A stretch of DNA of 64,000 nucleotides from Sphingomonas aurantiaca (lineage in GTDB: Bacteria; Pseudomonadota; Alphaproteobacteria; Sphingomonadales; Sphingomonadaceae), in assembly GCF_003050705.1 (NCBI RefSeq), contig NZ_QAOG01000008.1, positions 166,299 to 230,298 of the forward strand, given 5' to 3'. The notes beneath the pieces are model-generated. The model saw only the letters and a list, made by a program, of their open reading frames with translations, did no database searches and was not told the origin of the DNA. Made by a program: the position numbers and the translations under genes. Below, piece by piece: positions 16,618 to 25,359 of this stretch (within the stretch, counting starts at the first letter, position 1; each line of letters begins with the position of its first letter).

Positions 16618-19107
16618 ATGGACCACCAGACCCCCTCCCCCCACGATACCCGCGAGCATCTCGTCGTGATCGGCAACGGCATGGCCGGCTGTCGCGCGGT
16701 CGAGGAGCTGATCGCGCGCGATCCGACCCGCTACCGCGTGACGATCTTCGGCGCCGAGCCGCACGTGAATTACAACCGCATCATGCTGTCGCCGGTGCTG
16801 GCGGGCGAGAAGACGTTCGAGCAGATCGTCATCAACGACCATAGCTGGTACGCGACCAACACGATCGACCTGGTGACGAGCGATCCGGTGCAGGCGATCG
16901 ACCGCGCGGCGAAGACCGTCACCGCGCGGTCGGGGCTGTGCGTGTCGTACGACCGGCTGCTGATCGCGACCGGCTCCGATCCGTTCATCATCCCCGTCCC
17001 CGGCAAGGACCTGCCCGGCGTCATCTCGTTCCGCGACATGGCCGATGTCGATCACATGCTCGAGGCCGCCGGCAAGGGTGGCGCGGCGGTCGTCATCGGC
17101 GGCGGCCTGCTCGGGCTCGAGGCCGCGCATGGCCTGACCTTGCGCGGCATGAAGGTCACGGTGATCCACCTGATGCCGACGCTGATGGAACGCCAGCTCG
17201 ACGAGGCGGCAGGGTGGCTGCTGAAATCGGCACTGGAGGCGCGCGGCCAGACCATCCTGACCGAAGCCAACACGGCCGAGATCGTCGGCGACACGCATGT
17301 CGAGGGCGTGCGGCTCAAGGACGGCACGCTGATCCCCGCGAGCCTTGTCGTCATGGCAGTGGGCATCCGCCCCTCCGTCGCCCTTGCGCGTGACGCCGGG
17401 CTCGAGATCGGCCGCGGGATCAAGGTCGACGACCATATGGTCACCAGCGACCCGTCGATCCTCGCGGTCGGCGAATGCGTCGAGCATGATGGCAATGTCT
17501 ACGGCCTCGTCGCACCGCTGTGGGACATGTGCCGCGCGCTCGCCGACGGGCTGACCGACAGCCACACCGGCTATCGCGGATCGGTGACCTCGACCAAGCT
17601 GAAGGTCGCTGGGCTCGACGTGTTCTCGGCGGGCGATTTCTCGGGCGGTGCTGGCGCGGAGGACATCGTCCTGCGCGATGCGTCGCGCGGCGTCTACAAA
17701 CGCGTTGTGGTGAAGGACGACCGGATCGTCGGCACCGTGCTGTACGGCGATACCAGCGACGGCGGCTGGTATTTCGACCTGCTCAAGCGGCGCGAGGATA
17801 TCTCGGGGTTGCGCGACATGCTGATCTTCGGCCAGGCCTACGCATCGGGAGGGGCGCAGGCGGACCCTAAGGCGGCCGTTGCGGCGCTCTCCGACGATGC
17901 GGAGATCTGCGGCTGCAACGGCGTCAGCAAGGGACAGGTCGTGGCGTGCATCGGCGCGGGCAACGCGACGCTCGACGCGGTCCGCGCCACCTGCAAGGCG
18001 TCCGCATCGTGCGGGTCGTGCACCGGCCTGGTCGAGACGTTGCTCGCGGTCACATTGGGCGACGAGTATTCGGGCGAACGTGCGGTGAAGACGGTGTGTA
18101 AATGCACCAGCTTCGGCCACGACGACGTCCGCCGCGAGATCGTCGCGCAGGGCATGCGATCGATTCCCGAAGTCATGCAGAAGATGAGCTGGTCGACGCC
18201 CGACGGCTGCTCGTCGTGCCGGCCCGCGCTCAATTACTATCTGCTCTGCGCGCTGCCCGGCGACTATAAGGACGACCAGCAGAGCCGGTTCGTCAACGAA
18301 CGCGTGCACGCCAACATCCAGAAGGACGGCACCTATTCGGTCGTGCCGCGGATGTGGGGGGGGCTCACCAACCCACGCGAACTGCGCGCGATCGCCGATG
18401 TCGTCGAGAAATACGACGCGCCGATGGTCAAGGTGACGGGCGGCCAGCGGCTCGACATCTTCGGGATCAGGAAGGAGGATCTGCCCGCGGTCTGGGCCGA
18501 TCTCAACGCCGCCGGGATGGTCAGCGGCCATGCGTACGGCAAGAGCTTGCGCACCGTGAAGACGTGCGTCGGGTCCGACTGGTGCCGGTTCGGGACGCAG
18601 GATTCGACCGGGCTCGGCGTCAAGGTCGAGCAGATGACCTGGGGATCGTGGATGCCGCACAAGTTCAAGATCGCGGTATCGGGCTGCCCGCGGAATTGCG
18701 CCGAGGCGACGATCAAGGACTTCGGCGTGGTCTGCGTCGACAGCGGCTACGAGCTGTCGGTCGGCGGCAATGGCGGGATGAAGGTCCGCGCGACCGATTT
18801 CCTGTGCAAGGTCGCGACCGAGGAAGAGGCGATGCATTATTGCGCCGCGTTCATCCAGTTGTACCGCGAGGAGGCGCGCTATCTCGAGCGCACCGCGCCG
18901 TGGATCGAGCGGATCGGCGTGGCCTATATCCGCGAGCGGATCGCCGACGATGCCGAGGGTCGCGATGCGCTGGCGGCGCGGTTCCTGTTCTCGCAGCAGT
19001 TCACGCAGGACGATCCCTGGGCGGCACGCGCGGCGGGCGAGCACCGCGAACAGCACGCCCCGATGGCGCGCTTCACCCCCATCGATGCAACGAGGGAAAT
19101 GGCATGA
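16618..19107 (+). CDS. nirB: assimilatory nitrite reductase large subunit
   Basis: An 829-residue cytoplasmic enzyme that reduces nitrite to ammonium with NADH. Order of domains: FAD/NAD oxidoreductase (1-400, with GNGMAGCRAVEEL and a second dinucleotide fold at GGGLLGLEAAHGL), a BFD-type [2Fe-2S] domain (CGCNGVSKGQ and CGSCTGLVE, about 425-475), then the siroheme/[4Fe-4S] core. The siroheme-cluster cysteines are C650, C656, C690 and C694 (CVGSDWC and CPRNC). All key cysteines are present. Its last bases overlap the nirD start (ATGA). CobA downstream supplies the siroheme precursor. Confidence 0.95.
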   Translation: MDHQTPSPHDTREHLVVIGNGMAGCRAVEELIARDPTRYRVTIFGAEPHVNYNRIMLSPVLAGEKTFEQIVINDHSWYATNTIDLVTSDPVQAIDRAAKTVTARSGLCVSYDRLLIATGSDPFIIPVPGKDLPGVISFRDMADVDHMLEAAGKGGAAVVIGGGLLGLEAAHGLTLRGMKVTVIHLMPTLMERQLDEAAGWLLKSALEARGQTILTEANTAEIVGDTHVEGVRLKDGTLIPASLVVMAVGIRPSVALARDAGLEIGRGIKVDDHMVTSDPSILAVGECVEHDGNVYGLVAPLWDMCRALADGLTDSHTGYRGSVTSTKLKVAGLDVFSAGDFSGGAGAEDIVLRDASRGVYKRVVVKDDRIVGTVLYGDTSDGGWYFDLLKRREDISGLRDMLIFGQAYASGGAQADPKAAVAALSDDAEICGCNGVSKGQVVACIGAGNATLDAVRATCKASASCGSCTGLVETLLAVTLGDEYSGERAVKTVCKCTSFGHDDVRREIVAQGMRSIPEVMQKMSWSTPDGCSSCRPALNYYLLCALPGDYKDDQQSRFVNERVHANIQKDGTYSVVPRMWGGLTNPRELRAIADVVEKYDAPMVKVTGGQRLDIFGIRKEDLPAVWADLNAAGMVSGHAYGKSLRTVKTCVGSDWCRFGTQDSTGLGVKVEQMTWGSWMPHKFKIAVSGCPRNCAEATIKDFGVVCVDSGYELSVGGNGGMKVRATDFLCKVATEEEAMHYCAAFIQLYREEARYLERTAPWIERIGVAYIRERIADDAEGRDALAARFLFSQQFTQDDPWAARAAGEHREQHAPMARFTPIDATREMA

Positions 19108-19442
19108 TCGGCGAATGGCTTGATATCGGCTGGGTCGACGAGATCCCGGTCCGCGGCAGCCGCACGGTGCAGGTGACGGGCGGCGACGACATCGCGGTGT
19201 TCCGCACCGGCGACGGCCGGGTCTACGCGCTCGCCGATCGCTGTCCGCACAAGGGCGGTCGGTTGTCGCAGGGGATCGTGCACGGCGGCGCGGTGGCGTG
19301 CCCGCTGCACAATTGGCGCATTGCGCTGGATACCGGCGAGGCGCTGGGCGAGGACAAGGGGTGTACGCCGGTGATTCCGGTGAAGGTGTCGGGCGGCCGC
19401 GTGCTTCTCTGCCGCGCCTCGACGATGAAGGCCGCGGCGTGA
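19104..19442 (+). CDS. nirD: nitrite reductase small subunit (Rieske type)
   Basis: A 112-residue Rieske-like subunit. It has CPHKGGRLSQG and CPLHNWRIALDTGEALG, the two C-x-H and C-x2-H type motifs of a [2Fe-2S] Rieske centre, so it is the cluster-containing variant. It couples with NirB, whose stop its ATG overlaps. The last eleven codons and stop (CRASTMKAAA) are part of the 150-bp sequence repeated twice more directly downstream, so the gene's 3' end was copied in the duplication. Confidence 0.92.
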   Translation: MIGEWLDIGWVDEIPVRGSRTVQVTGGDDIAVFRTGDGRVYALADRCPHKGGRLSQGIVHGGAVACPLHNWRIALDTGEALGEDKGCTPVIPVKVSGGRVLLCRASTMKAAA

Positions 19443-19857
19443 TCGCGTCACTGCTCCCTCTCCCCTGCGGGGAGAGGGTCGGGGTGAGGGGTTGGGGTGC
19501 GTGCTGCGCTTCCCAACTGCCCCTCACCCAACCCTCTCCCCGAGGGGGAGAGGGCTATCTGCCGCGCCACGACGATGAGGGCGGCGGCGTGATCGCATCG
19601 CTGCTCCCTCTCCCCTGCGGGGAGAGGGTCGGGGTGAGGGGTTGGGGTGCGTGCTGCGCTTCCCAACTCCCCCTCACCGTACCCTCTCCCCGAGGGGGAG
19701 AGGGCTATCTGCCGCGCCTCGACGATGAAGGCGGCGGCGTGATCGCATCGCTGCTCCCTCTCCCCTGTGGGGAGAGGGTCGGGGTGAGGGGTTGGGGTGC
19801 GTGCTGCGCTTCCCAACTGCCCCTCACCGTACCCTCTCCCCGAGGGGGAGAGGGCTA
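19408..19857 (+). repeat. three tandem copies of a 150-bp unit between nirD and nasA
   Basis: Units begin near 19411, 19561 and 19711 with an exact 150-base period and only a few differences; the third lacks its last bases. Each unit starts with the last 33 or so bases of nirD including the stop, then a large inverted repeat: CCCTCTCCCCTGCGGGGAG in the left arm and CCCTCTCCCCGAGGGGGAG in the right arm, with GGGTGAGGGG and CCCCTCACCC between, able to fold into one long hairpin. The palindromic core resembles dispersed intergenic repeats; the tandem copying with the nirD tail is local. Confidence 0.95.
19847..19854 (+). promoter_or_regulatory. nasA ribosome-binding site lying inside the repeat
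   Basis: GGAGAGGG at the end of the third repeat copy stands at ideal spacing (7 bases from GGAG) before the nasA ATG at 19858. The same purine run occurs at the end of the other copies but without a following start codon. Folding of the repeat would bury this site in a stem. Confidence 0.7.
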
Positions 19858-22452
19858 ATGACGTCCGTCCGCACGACCTGCGCCTATTGCGGAGTCGGCT
19901 GTGGCGTCCTCGCGACGCCGACCGGTGAGCGCGGCGTCACGATCAAGGGTGACCCCGACCACCCCGCCAACGCGGGCAAGCTCTGCTCGAAGGGCACGCA
20001 TCTCGGCGAGACGATCGGGCTCGAAGGCCGCCTCCTCACCCCGATGATCGGCCAGCGCCGCGCCTCCTGGGACAAGGCGCTCGACCTCGTCGCCAGACGC
20101 TTCCGCGACACGATCGCTCAGTACGGGCCGAACAGCGTCGCCTTCTACGTCTCGGGGCAGTTGCTGACCGAGGACTATTACGTCGCCAACAAGCTGATGA
20201 AGGGCTTTATCGGCTCGGCCAACATCGACACCAATTCGCGGCTCTGCATGGCGAGCGCGGTCGCCGGGCACACGCGCGCGTTCGGCGAGGACATCGTGCC
20301 CGCCGCTTACGACGATCTCGACGTCGCCGACCTTATCGTGCTGGTCGGATCGAACACCGCCTGGTGCCATCCGATCGTCTATCAACGCATCCGCGCGCGC
20401 TGCGAGGCCGACGCCAAGCTCGTCGTGATCGACCCGCGCCGGACCGAGACCGCGGACGAGGCGGACCTGCATCTCGCAATCCGGCCCGGCACCGACGTCG
20501 CGCTGATGAACGGCCTGCTCGCCTGGTGCCGCGACGCGGGCGTGGTCGACCATGACTATCTCACGCGCCACGTCGCGACACCCGACGCGTTCTGGGATCA
20601 GGTCGGCGACGGCAGCGACCTGTGGTCGGTGGCGCGCACCTGCGACGTATCGCCGCAGGACCTCAGGCGCTTTTTCGAGCTGTTCGCCGCGACGCCGCGC
20701 ACCGTGACGCTGTTCAGCCAGGGCGTGAACCAGTCGCTGTCGGGCACCGATCAGGTCAACGCGATCACCAATCTCCACCTTGCGACCGGCCGCATCGGCA
20801 AGCCGGGTGCGGCCCCCTTCTCGATCACCGGCCAGCCCAACGCGATGGGCGGTCGCGAGGTCGGGGGGCTCGCCTCGAGCCTCGCCGCGCATATGGATTT
20901 CGCGCCCGAGAACGTCGCGCGCGTCGGCCGGTTCTGGGCGGCCCCCAACATGGCTACCAAGCCGGGACTGAAGGCGGTCGACCTGTTCCGCGAGCTCGGT
21001 ACCGGCCGGATCAAGGCGCTCTGGGTGATGGCGACCAACCCGGCCGTCTCGATGCCCGACGCCGGCAGCGTCCGCGAGGCGCTGGCCGCGTGCCCGTTCG
21101 TCGTCGTCTCCGACGTGGTCGCGACGACCGACACGTCGGTCCACGCGCATGTCCGCCTGCCCGCCGCCGCCTGGGGCGAGAAGGACGGCACCGTCACCAA
21201 CTCCGACCGCACGATCAGCCGCCAGCGCGCGTTCCTGGCCGCGCCCGGCGAGGCGAAACCCGACTGGTGGATCGTCTCGCAGGTCGGGCGGCGGATGGGG
21301 TGGAAGAGCGCCTTCCCCTATGATCGCCCCGCCGAGATCTGGCGCGAACATTGCCGGCTGTCGGCCTATGAAAATAATGGCGCGCGGCTGTTCGCGCTTC
21401 CCGGCCACGCCGCCAAGGGCAATGCCGAGTACGACGCGATGACCCCGTTCCGCTGGGGCGGCACGCCGTTCGCGGATGGCCGGTTCTCGACGCCGGACGG
21501 CCGCGCACGGCTGATCCCGGTCGAGCAGAAGCCGGTCGCCGCGCCGCTCAAGCAATGGCCGATGACGCTCAACACCGGGCGGTATCGCGACCAGTGGCAC
21601 AGCATGACGCGCACCGGTCTGTCGCCCAAGCTCGCGCGGCACCGCGAGGAGCCGCTGGTCGAGATCCACCCCGACGATGCTGCGCGGCTGGGGATCGTCG
21701 ATGGCGGCTTGGCGCGCGTGTCGACGCCGCAGGGCGACAGCGTGTTTCGCGCGAGTGTCGCCGCGACGCAGCGGATCCGCGAGCTGTTCGTGCCGATCCA
21801 CTGGACCGATCGGACCGCGACCGGCGGCCGTGCCGGGCTGCTCCCCCGCCCGCTCGCCGATCCAATCTCGGGCCAGCCGGGGTTCAAGTCGACTCCCGTG
21901 CGGATCGAGGCGGTGGCCACCGAATGGCGTGGCTTCATCGTCGTGCGCGGCGAACTCGCGCGCCGCCCCGATTGCCTGTGGGCGACGCGCGTCGCGGTGC
22001 CGTGCGGAACGGCGTGGGACATGGCGGGCGATGGCGACGCGGCCGCACTCGAAGCGCTGCTCCCCAAAGGCCAGCGAATCGAGGCGATCGACTCCGCCCG
22101 CGGCAGCCGCCGGATCGCGATCCTCGACAATGGCCGACTCGCCGCCGTCCTGTTCGTCACCCGCGACGCCACGCTGCCACCCCGCGACTGGCTCGTCGCG
22201 CAACTGAACGAACCGGTCGCCGCGCCCACCCTCCTCGCAGGCCGCGCGCCGGGCGTGCAGGTCGATCGCGGGCCGATCGTCTGCGCGTGCTTCGACGTCG
22301 GGCTGAAGACCATCCTGACCGCGATCGCCGACCAGCATCTCGCTGACGTCCCCGCCATCGGTGCCGCGCTCAACGCCGGCACCAATTGCGGATCGTGCCG
22401 TCCCGCGCTCGCCAAACTCCTCGTCACGCAAGGATCCGCGCATGTCGCATGA
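19858..22452 (+). CDS. nasA: assimilatory nitrate reductase catalytic subunit
   Basis: An 864-residue cytoplasmic molybdopterin enzyme reducing nitrate to nitrite. The start at 19858 directly follows the repeat; upstream in-frame codons belong to the repeat. The N-terminus has a [4Fe-4S] motif (TCAYCGVGCGV, then KLCSKGTHLG). The molybdopterin guanine dinucleotide domains follow (NTNSRLCMASAVAGH replaced here by IDTNSRLCMASAVAGH, and GRYRDQWHSMTRTG near residue 580). Residues about 800-860 are a BFD-like [2Fe-2S] domain (CACFDVG and CGSCRPAL) as in single-chain NasA. No separate reductase subunit is present, so electrons probably come from a partner encoded elsewhere. It overlaps cobA by 11 bases. 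Confidence 0.93.
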   Translation: MTSVRTTCAYCGVGCGVLATPTGERGVTIKGDPDHPANAGKLCSKGTHLGETIGLEGRLLTPMIGQRRASWDKALDLVARRFRDTIAQYGPNSVAFYVSGQLLTEDYYVANKLMKGFIGSANIDTNSRLCMASAVAGHTRAFGEDIVPAAYDDLDVADLIVLVGSNTAWCHPIVYQRIRARCEADAKLVVIDPRRTETADEADLHLAIRPGTDVALMNGLLAWCRDAGVVDHDYLTRHVATPDAFWDQVGDGSDLWSVARTCDVSPQDLRRFFELFAATPRTVTLFSQGVNQSLSGTDQVNAITNLHLATGRIGKPGAAPFSITGQPNAMGGREVGGLASSLAAHMDFAPENVARVGRFWAAPNMATKPGLKAVDLFRELGTGRIKALWVMATNPAVSMPDAGSVREALAACPFVVVSDVVATTDTSVHAHVRLPAAAWGEKDGTVTNSDRTISRQRAFLAAPGEAKPDWWIVSQVGRRMGWKSAFPYDRPAEIWREHCRLSAYENNGARLFALPGHAAKGNAEYDAMTPFRWGGTPFADGRFSTPDGRARLIPVEQKPVAAPLKQWPMTLNTGRYRDQWHSMTRTGLSPKLARHREEPLVEIHPDDAARLGIVDGGLARVSTPQGDSVFRASVAATQRIRELFVPIHWTDRTATGGRAGLLPRPLADPISGQPGFKSTPVRIEAVATEWRGFIVVRGELARRPDCLWATRVAVPCGTAWDMAGDGDAAALEALLPKGQRIEAIDSARGSRRIAILDNGRLAAVLFVTRDATLPPRDWLVAQLNEPVAAPTLLAGRAPGVQVDRGPIVCACFDVGLKTILTAIADQHLADVPAIGAALNAGTNCGSCRPALAKLLVTQGSAHVA

Positions 22453-23233
22453 TTTCCCGCCCGGTTCGGTCTGGCTGGTCGGCGCCGGCCCCGGCGATCC
22501 CGACCTTCTCACGCGCAAGGCGGAGCGGTTGCTCGCGGTGGCCGACATCGTCTTCTACGACGCGCTGGTCGGCAGCGGCGTCCTGGCGCTCGTCCCGCCC
22601 GGCACCGAAATGGTCGGCGTCGGCAAACGATCGGGACGCCATTCGAAGGACCAGGTCTCGATCAACGTGCTGCTCGCCGCCGCAGTGCTCGCGGGCAAGC
22701 GGGTCGTCCGCCTCAAGGGCGGCGACCCGTCGATCTTCGGCCGCTCGACCGAGGAGCTCGACCACCTCGCCGCGCATGGCATCGCGGTCCGCATCTGCCC
22801 CGGCATCACCGCCGCCAGCGCCGCCGCAGCCTCGGGCGGCGCCTCGCTGACGCTACGCGGTCTTGCGCGCAAACTCACCTTCGTCACCGCACATGCCCGT
22901 GCCGGCGAGGCGCTCGATCTCGACTGGACCGCGCTGGCCGCGCCCGACGCCACGCTCGCGGTCTATATGGGTCGCGCCGCCGCTGCCCAAGTCGCGCGAG
23001 AACTGATCGCCGCCGGCCGCGCGCCCGACACGCCGGTGATGGTCGCCGTCAACGTCTCGCTCCCGACCGAACGTATCCTGCGCGGCCGGCTGTCGGCGCT
23101 CGCGTTCCTGGTCGAGACGATCAGCGACTCCGATCCGTCGCTACTGCTGATCGGGGAAGCCGTCGCGGTATCGCCGCCGCTCGGTCAGCGCACAGCCTTG
23201 GTCCAGAATTTAAACGCCGCGACCACGGGGTGA
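22442..23233 (+). CDS. cobA: uroporphyrinogen-III C-methyltransferase
   Basis: A 263-residue SAM-dependent methylase making precorrin-2, the route to siroheme for NirB. Motifs are VWLVGAGPGDPDLLTRKAERLL at the N-terminus (glycine-rich loop), VRLKGGDPSIFGRSTEEL near residue 90 and ITAASAAAASGG near residue 125. The oxidase/chelatase half of CysG is absent, so siroheme must be finished by another protein. The start ATG lies within the end of nasA, which indicates translational coupling and places it as the last gene of the nitrate operon. Confidence 0.93.
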   Translation: MSHDFPPGSVWLVGAGPGDPDLLTRKAERLLAVADIVFYDALVGSGVLALVPPGTEMVGVGKRSGRHSKDQVSINVLLAAAVLAGKRVVRLKGGDPSIFGRSTEELDHLAAHGIAVRICPGITAASAAAASGGASLTLRGLARKLTFVTAHARAGEALDLDWTALAAPDATLAVYMGRAAAAQVARELIAAGRAPDTPVMVAVNVSLPTERILRGRLSALAFLVETISDSDPSLLLIGEAVAVSPPLGQRTALVQNLNAATTG

Positions 23234-23313
23234 TCCGATGCCGCGGACGCGCGGCCGCCGGTACGGCGAACAGCGCGCGGTCAGACCAGCGTGCGGCTAG
23301 CGCGGCACACGCG

Positions 23314-24120
23314 TCATATGGCGTGGCCGGTGTCGCTGTATTTCAGTTCCAGATAGCGCCCCTGCACCGCGATATCGTCGAGCGTCGTCTTGCCGAGCTG
23401 CTCCGATGCCCGACCGAGCTCCGCGTCGATGATCTGCAGGCCGTTGACCAGATGCTCGTCCGGCGTGCGGCCATCGGCATGGCGGATACGCCGCGCCGGA
23501 ATAGGCACCATCCGCCACCCCTGGACCAGGGCCGGGAGCTCCTCCGCGATCAGCTTGCGCAGCGACGCCGCCGCGGGGCTGCGTGAATCGAGGCGCGCAA
23601 GCTGCGGCGCAAGCGCTTCCAGCCGACCGGCCATGGCGTCGGCCAGCACGAGCGCGGGCGGTGGTAGCCCGCGGCGTTGCGCGGCCAGCCAGATCGTGGC
23701 GTGCTCGGCCAGGGTCGCGAGTGGCGCCTCGGTCAAGGCTTCGCGTCCCGGCGCAGGGGGATCGGCGCGCAGGAACACCAAAGTGACGAGCAGCAGCATC
23801 AGCACCGACGCGACGGCCAGCGACAGCCCGGCCGGGGCGACGATCGCGACCAATCCGAAAGCCACCAACGACGCCATCGCCGCCAGGACCAGCCGGATCA
23901 TCACCCGCTTCTGCCGTCGCGCCTTCGCCTCGCGCTCGCGGCGGGCTTGCTCGCGGCCTTCGGGCGACAGGCGGCGGAGCAGCTCTTCGGCATGCGTCAG
24001 CCCGACATCGGCCAGACCGGTCGCGATCGTGCGCGCCCGGTGGATCATCGGCTGTTGCGGACCAGTATCGTCGTTCATGGCGAGAGGATGCCGCGCTTTG
24101 CCGACCAGGTCCATGCTCAT
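23314..24120 (-). CDS. membrane protein of unknown function
   Basis: A 268-residue protein; starts at 24120, 24078 (MNDDTGPQQ) or 24048 are all possible, and the first has the best upstream purines. Residues 40-75 are highly charged (LSPEGREQARREREAKARRQKR), followed by two membrane segments at about 74-118 and a soluble C-terminal half that is helical and Ala/Leu rich. It has the general look of an inner-membrane protein with a short N-terminal and a long C-terminal cytoplasmic region. I do not recognise the family. It ends 80 bases from cobA on the opposite strand and is divergent from the FUSC gene. Confidence 0.6.
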   Translation of the reverse strand: MSMDLVGKARHPLAMNDDTGPQQPMIHRARTIATGLADVGLTHAEELLRRLSPEGREQARREREAKARRQKRVMIRLVLAAMASLVAFGLVAIVAPAGLSLAVASVLMLLLVTLVFLRADPPAPGREALTEAPLATLAEHATIWLAAQRRGLPPPALVLADAMAGRLEALAPQLARLDSRSPAAASLRKLIAEELPALVQGWRMVPIPARRIRHADGRTPDEHLVNGLQIIDAELGRASEQLGKTTLDDIAVQGRYLELKYSDTGHAI

Positions 24121-24224
24121 CGGCCCCGCAATGGATCGCCCGGCGTGCTGCGATTTACGATCACGGGCCGCGGCATTGCTGCTAACGACCTGTCCGGCAA
24201 CGATCGAAGGAAAGCCCGCTGACA

Positions 24225-25316
24225 GTGGAATTGCGGCCGAGTGCCTTGATCAAGGCGAATGCGGACAGCCTGCGCCAGACGGTGCGCGTGATCGTGGCGA
24301 CCGCTGCGGCGTTTGCTGCCTACAAGACGATGGGGCTGCACGAAGGCTATTGGGCGGTTTTTACCGTGTTGATCGTGATGCAGGCGTCGATCGGCGGGAC
24401 GCTCGGCGCGGCGACGGATCGCCTGCTCGGCACGTTGCTGGGCGCGGTTCTCGGCGGCATCGGCGCGGCGCTCGGGCGAACCGACACGCTCGAACTCGGC
24501 CTGGTGCTCGTCACCGTCACCGGTATTGCCGCACTCGTCGCGTCGCTGCGACCGCGGTTGCGGATCGCGCCGGTCACCGCGGCGATCATGCTGCTGAGCG
24601 CGCCGCCGGGCGCCTCGGTGCAGTTGTTCGTCCGCGACCGTATCATCGAGATCGGGCTGGGCGGCGTGATCGGCGTGCTGGCGGCGATGCTGATCCTGCC
24701 GGCGCGGTCGCACGGCGTCGTGATCGCGCGCACGCGCGCCGTGCTGCGGCACATCGAACGCATGCTGCACACGCAGGCCGACGCACTGACGGCCGGGCTC
24801 GCGCTGCCCTCGTCACCCGATCACGCAGCGCTCCGCCAGGCGCTGGCCGCGGTCGAACTGGCGATGAAGGACGCCGACCGCGAACGGGCGTCGCGCCTTG
24901 CCGATCACGGCATTCCGGCGGCGGTGCCGCGCACGCTCTGGCGGATCCGCAACGACCTCGTGCTGAGCGGGCGCGCGCTCGACGAGCCGCTGCCGCCTGC
25001 GGCGATGGCGGCGCTCGCCACGCCATCGGCGACGATGCTGACCGCGCATGCGGCGCTGGCGGCACGGTGTTCGGAGGCGCTGCGCACGCGCGGAACCGTC
25101 GACCGCGCCGATGTCGAGACCTGTTATCGCACATTCGGCACCGCGCTGGATCTGTTCCGCCGGACCGAGGCCGCGGCGACCTTGGATTTCGAGGCGTCGG
25201 GCCGTGTGTTCGGCCTCGCCTTCGCGGCCGGTCGGCTGCACCGCGACCTGCTGGACCTGGCCGGACGCGTCGACGAGATCGCGCCAACCAAGCCGCTTGC
25301 CGCCGAGCGCAACTGA
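24225..25316 (+). CDS. FUSC-family (fusaric acid resistance-like) membrane protein
   Basis: A 363-residue protein starting at a GTG with GAAGGAAAG upstream. The first 165 residues have six or so membrane helices with the FUSC pattern (MGLHEGYWAVFTVLIVMQASIGGTLG in pieces, GTLLGAVLGGIGAAL, MLLSAPPG), followed by a cytoplasmic helical half. The family includes aromatic carboxylate and toxin efflux pumps such as AaeB, normally about 650 residues with two such halves, so this is a single-repeat version. No membrane-fusion partner is beside it. Substrate unknown. Confidence 0.75.
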   Translation: MELRPSALIKANADSLRQTVRVIVATAAAFAAYKTMGLHEGYWAVFTVLIVMQASIGGTLGAATDRLLGTLLGAVLGGIGAALGRTDTLELGLVLVTVTGIAALVASLRPRLRIAPVTAAIMLLSAPPGASVQLFVRDRIIEIGLGGVIGVLAAMLILPARSHGVVIARTRAVLRHIERMLHTQADALTAGLALPSSPDHAALRQALAAVELAMKDADRERASRLADHGIPAAVPRTLWRIRNDLVLSGRALDEPLPPAAMAALATPSATMLTAHAALAARCSEALRTRGTVDRADVETCYRTFGTALDLFRRTEAAATLDFEASGRVFGLAFAAGRLHRDLLDLAGRVDEIAPTKPLAAERN

Positions 25317-25359
25317 CGCGCCGGCTTTGATCAACGGCGATCGCGGGGTACGGGCGACC

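Noticed and set aside
16423..19527. Long open frame antisense to nirB-nirD
   Set aside because: It is rich in Arg, Pro and Ala, mirrors a well-identified gene and runs through the repeat; a usual GC-driven shadow.
19298..19858. Open frame across the tandem repeats
   Set aside because: Its product is three copies of the same Pro/Arg/Gly-rich peptide made by the palindromic repeat, with no start of its own. It is a repeat artefact.
19411..19858. Possible CRISPR array
   Set aside because: The 150-base units are directly adjacent with no unique spacers, and no cas genes are nearby.
19855..22548. Long open frame antisense to nasA
   Set aside because: Arg/Asp/Gly-rich composition without any recognisable motif, opposite a fully recognised enzyme.
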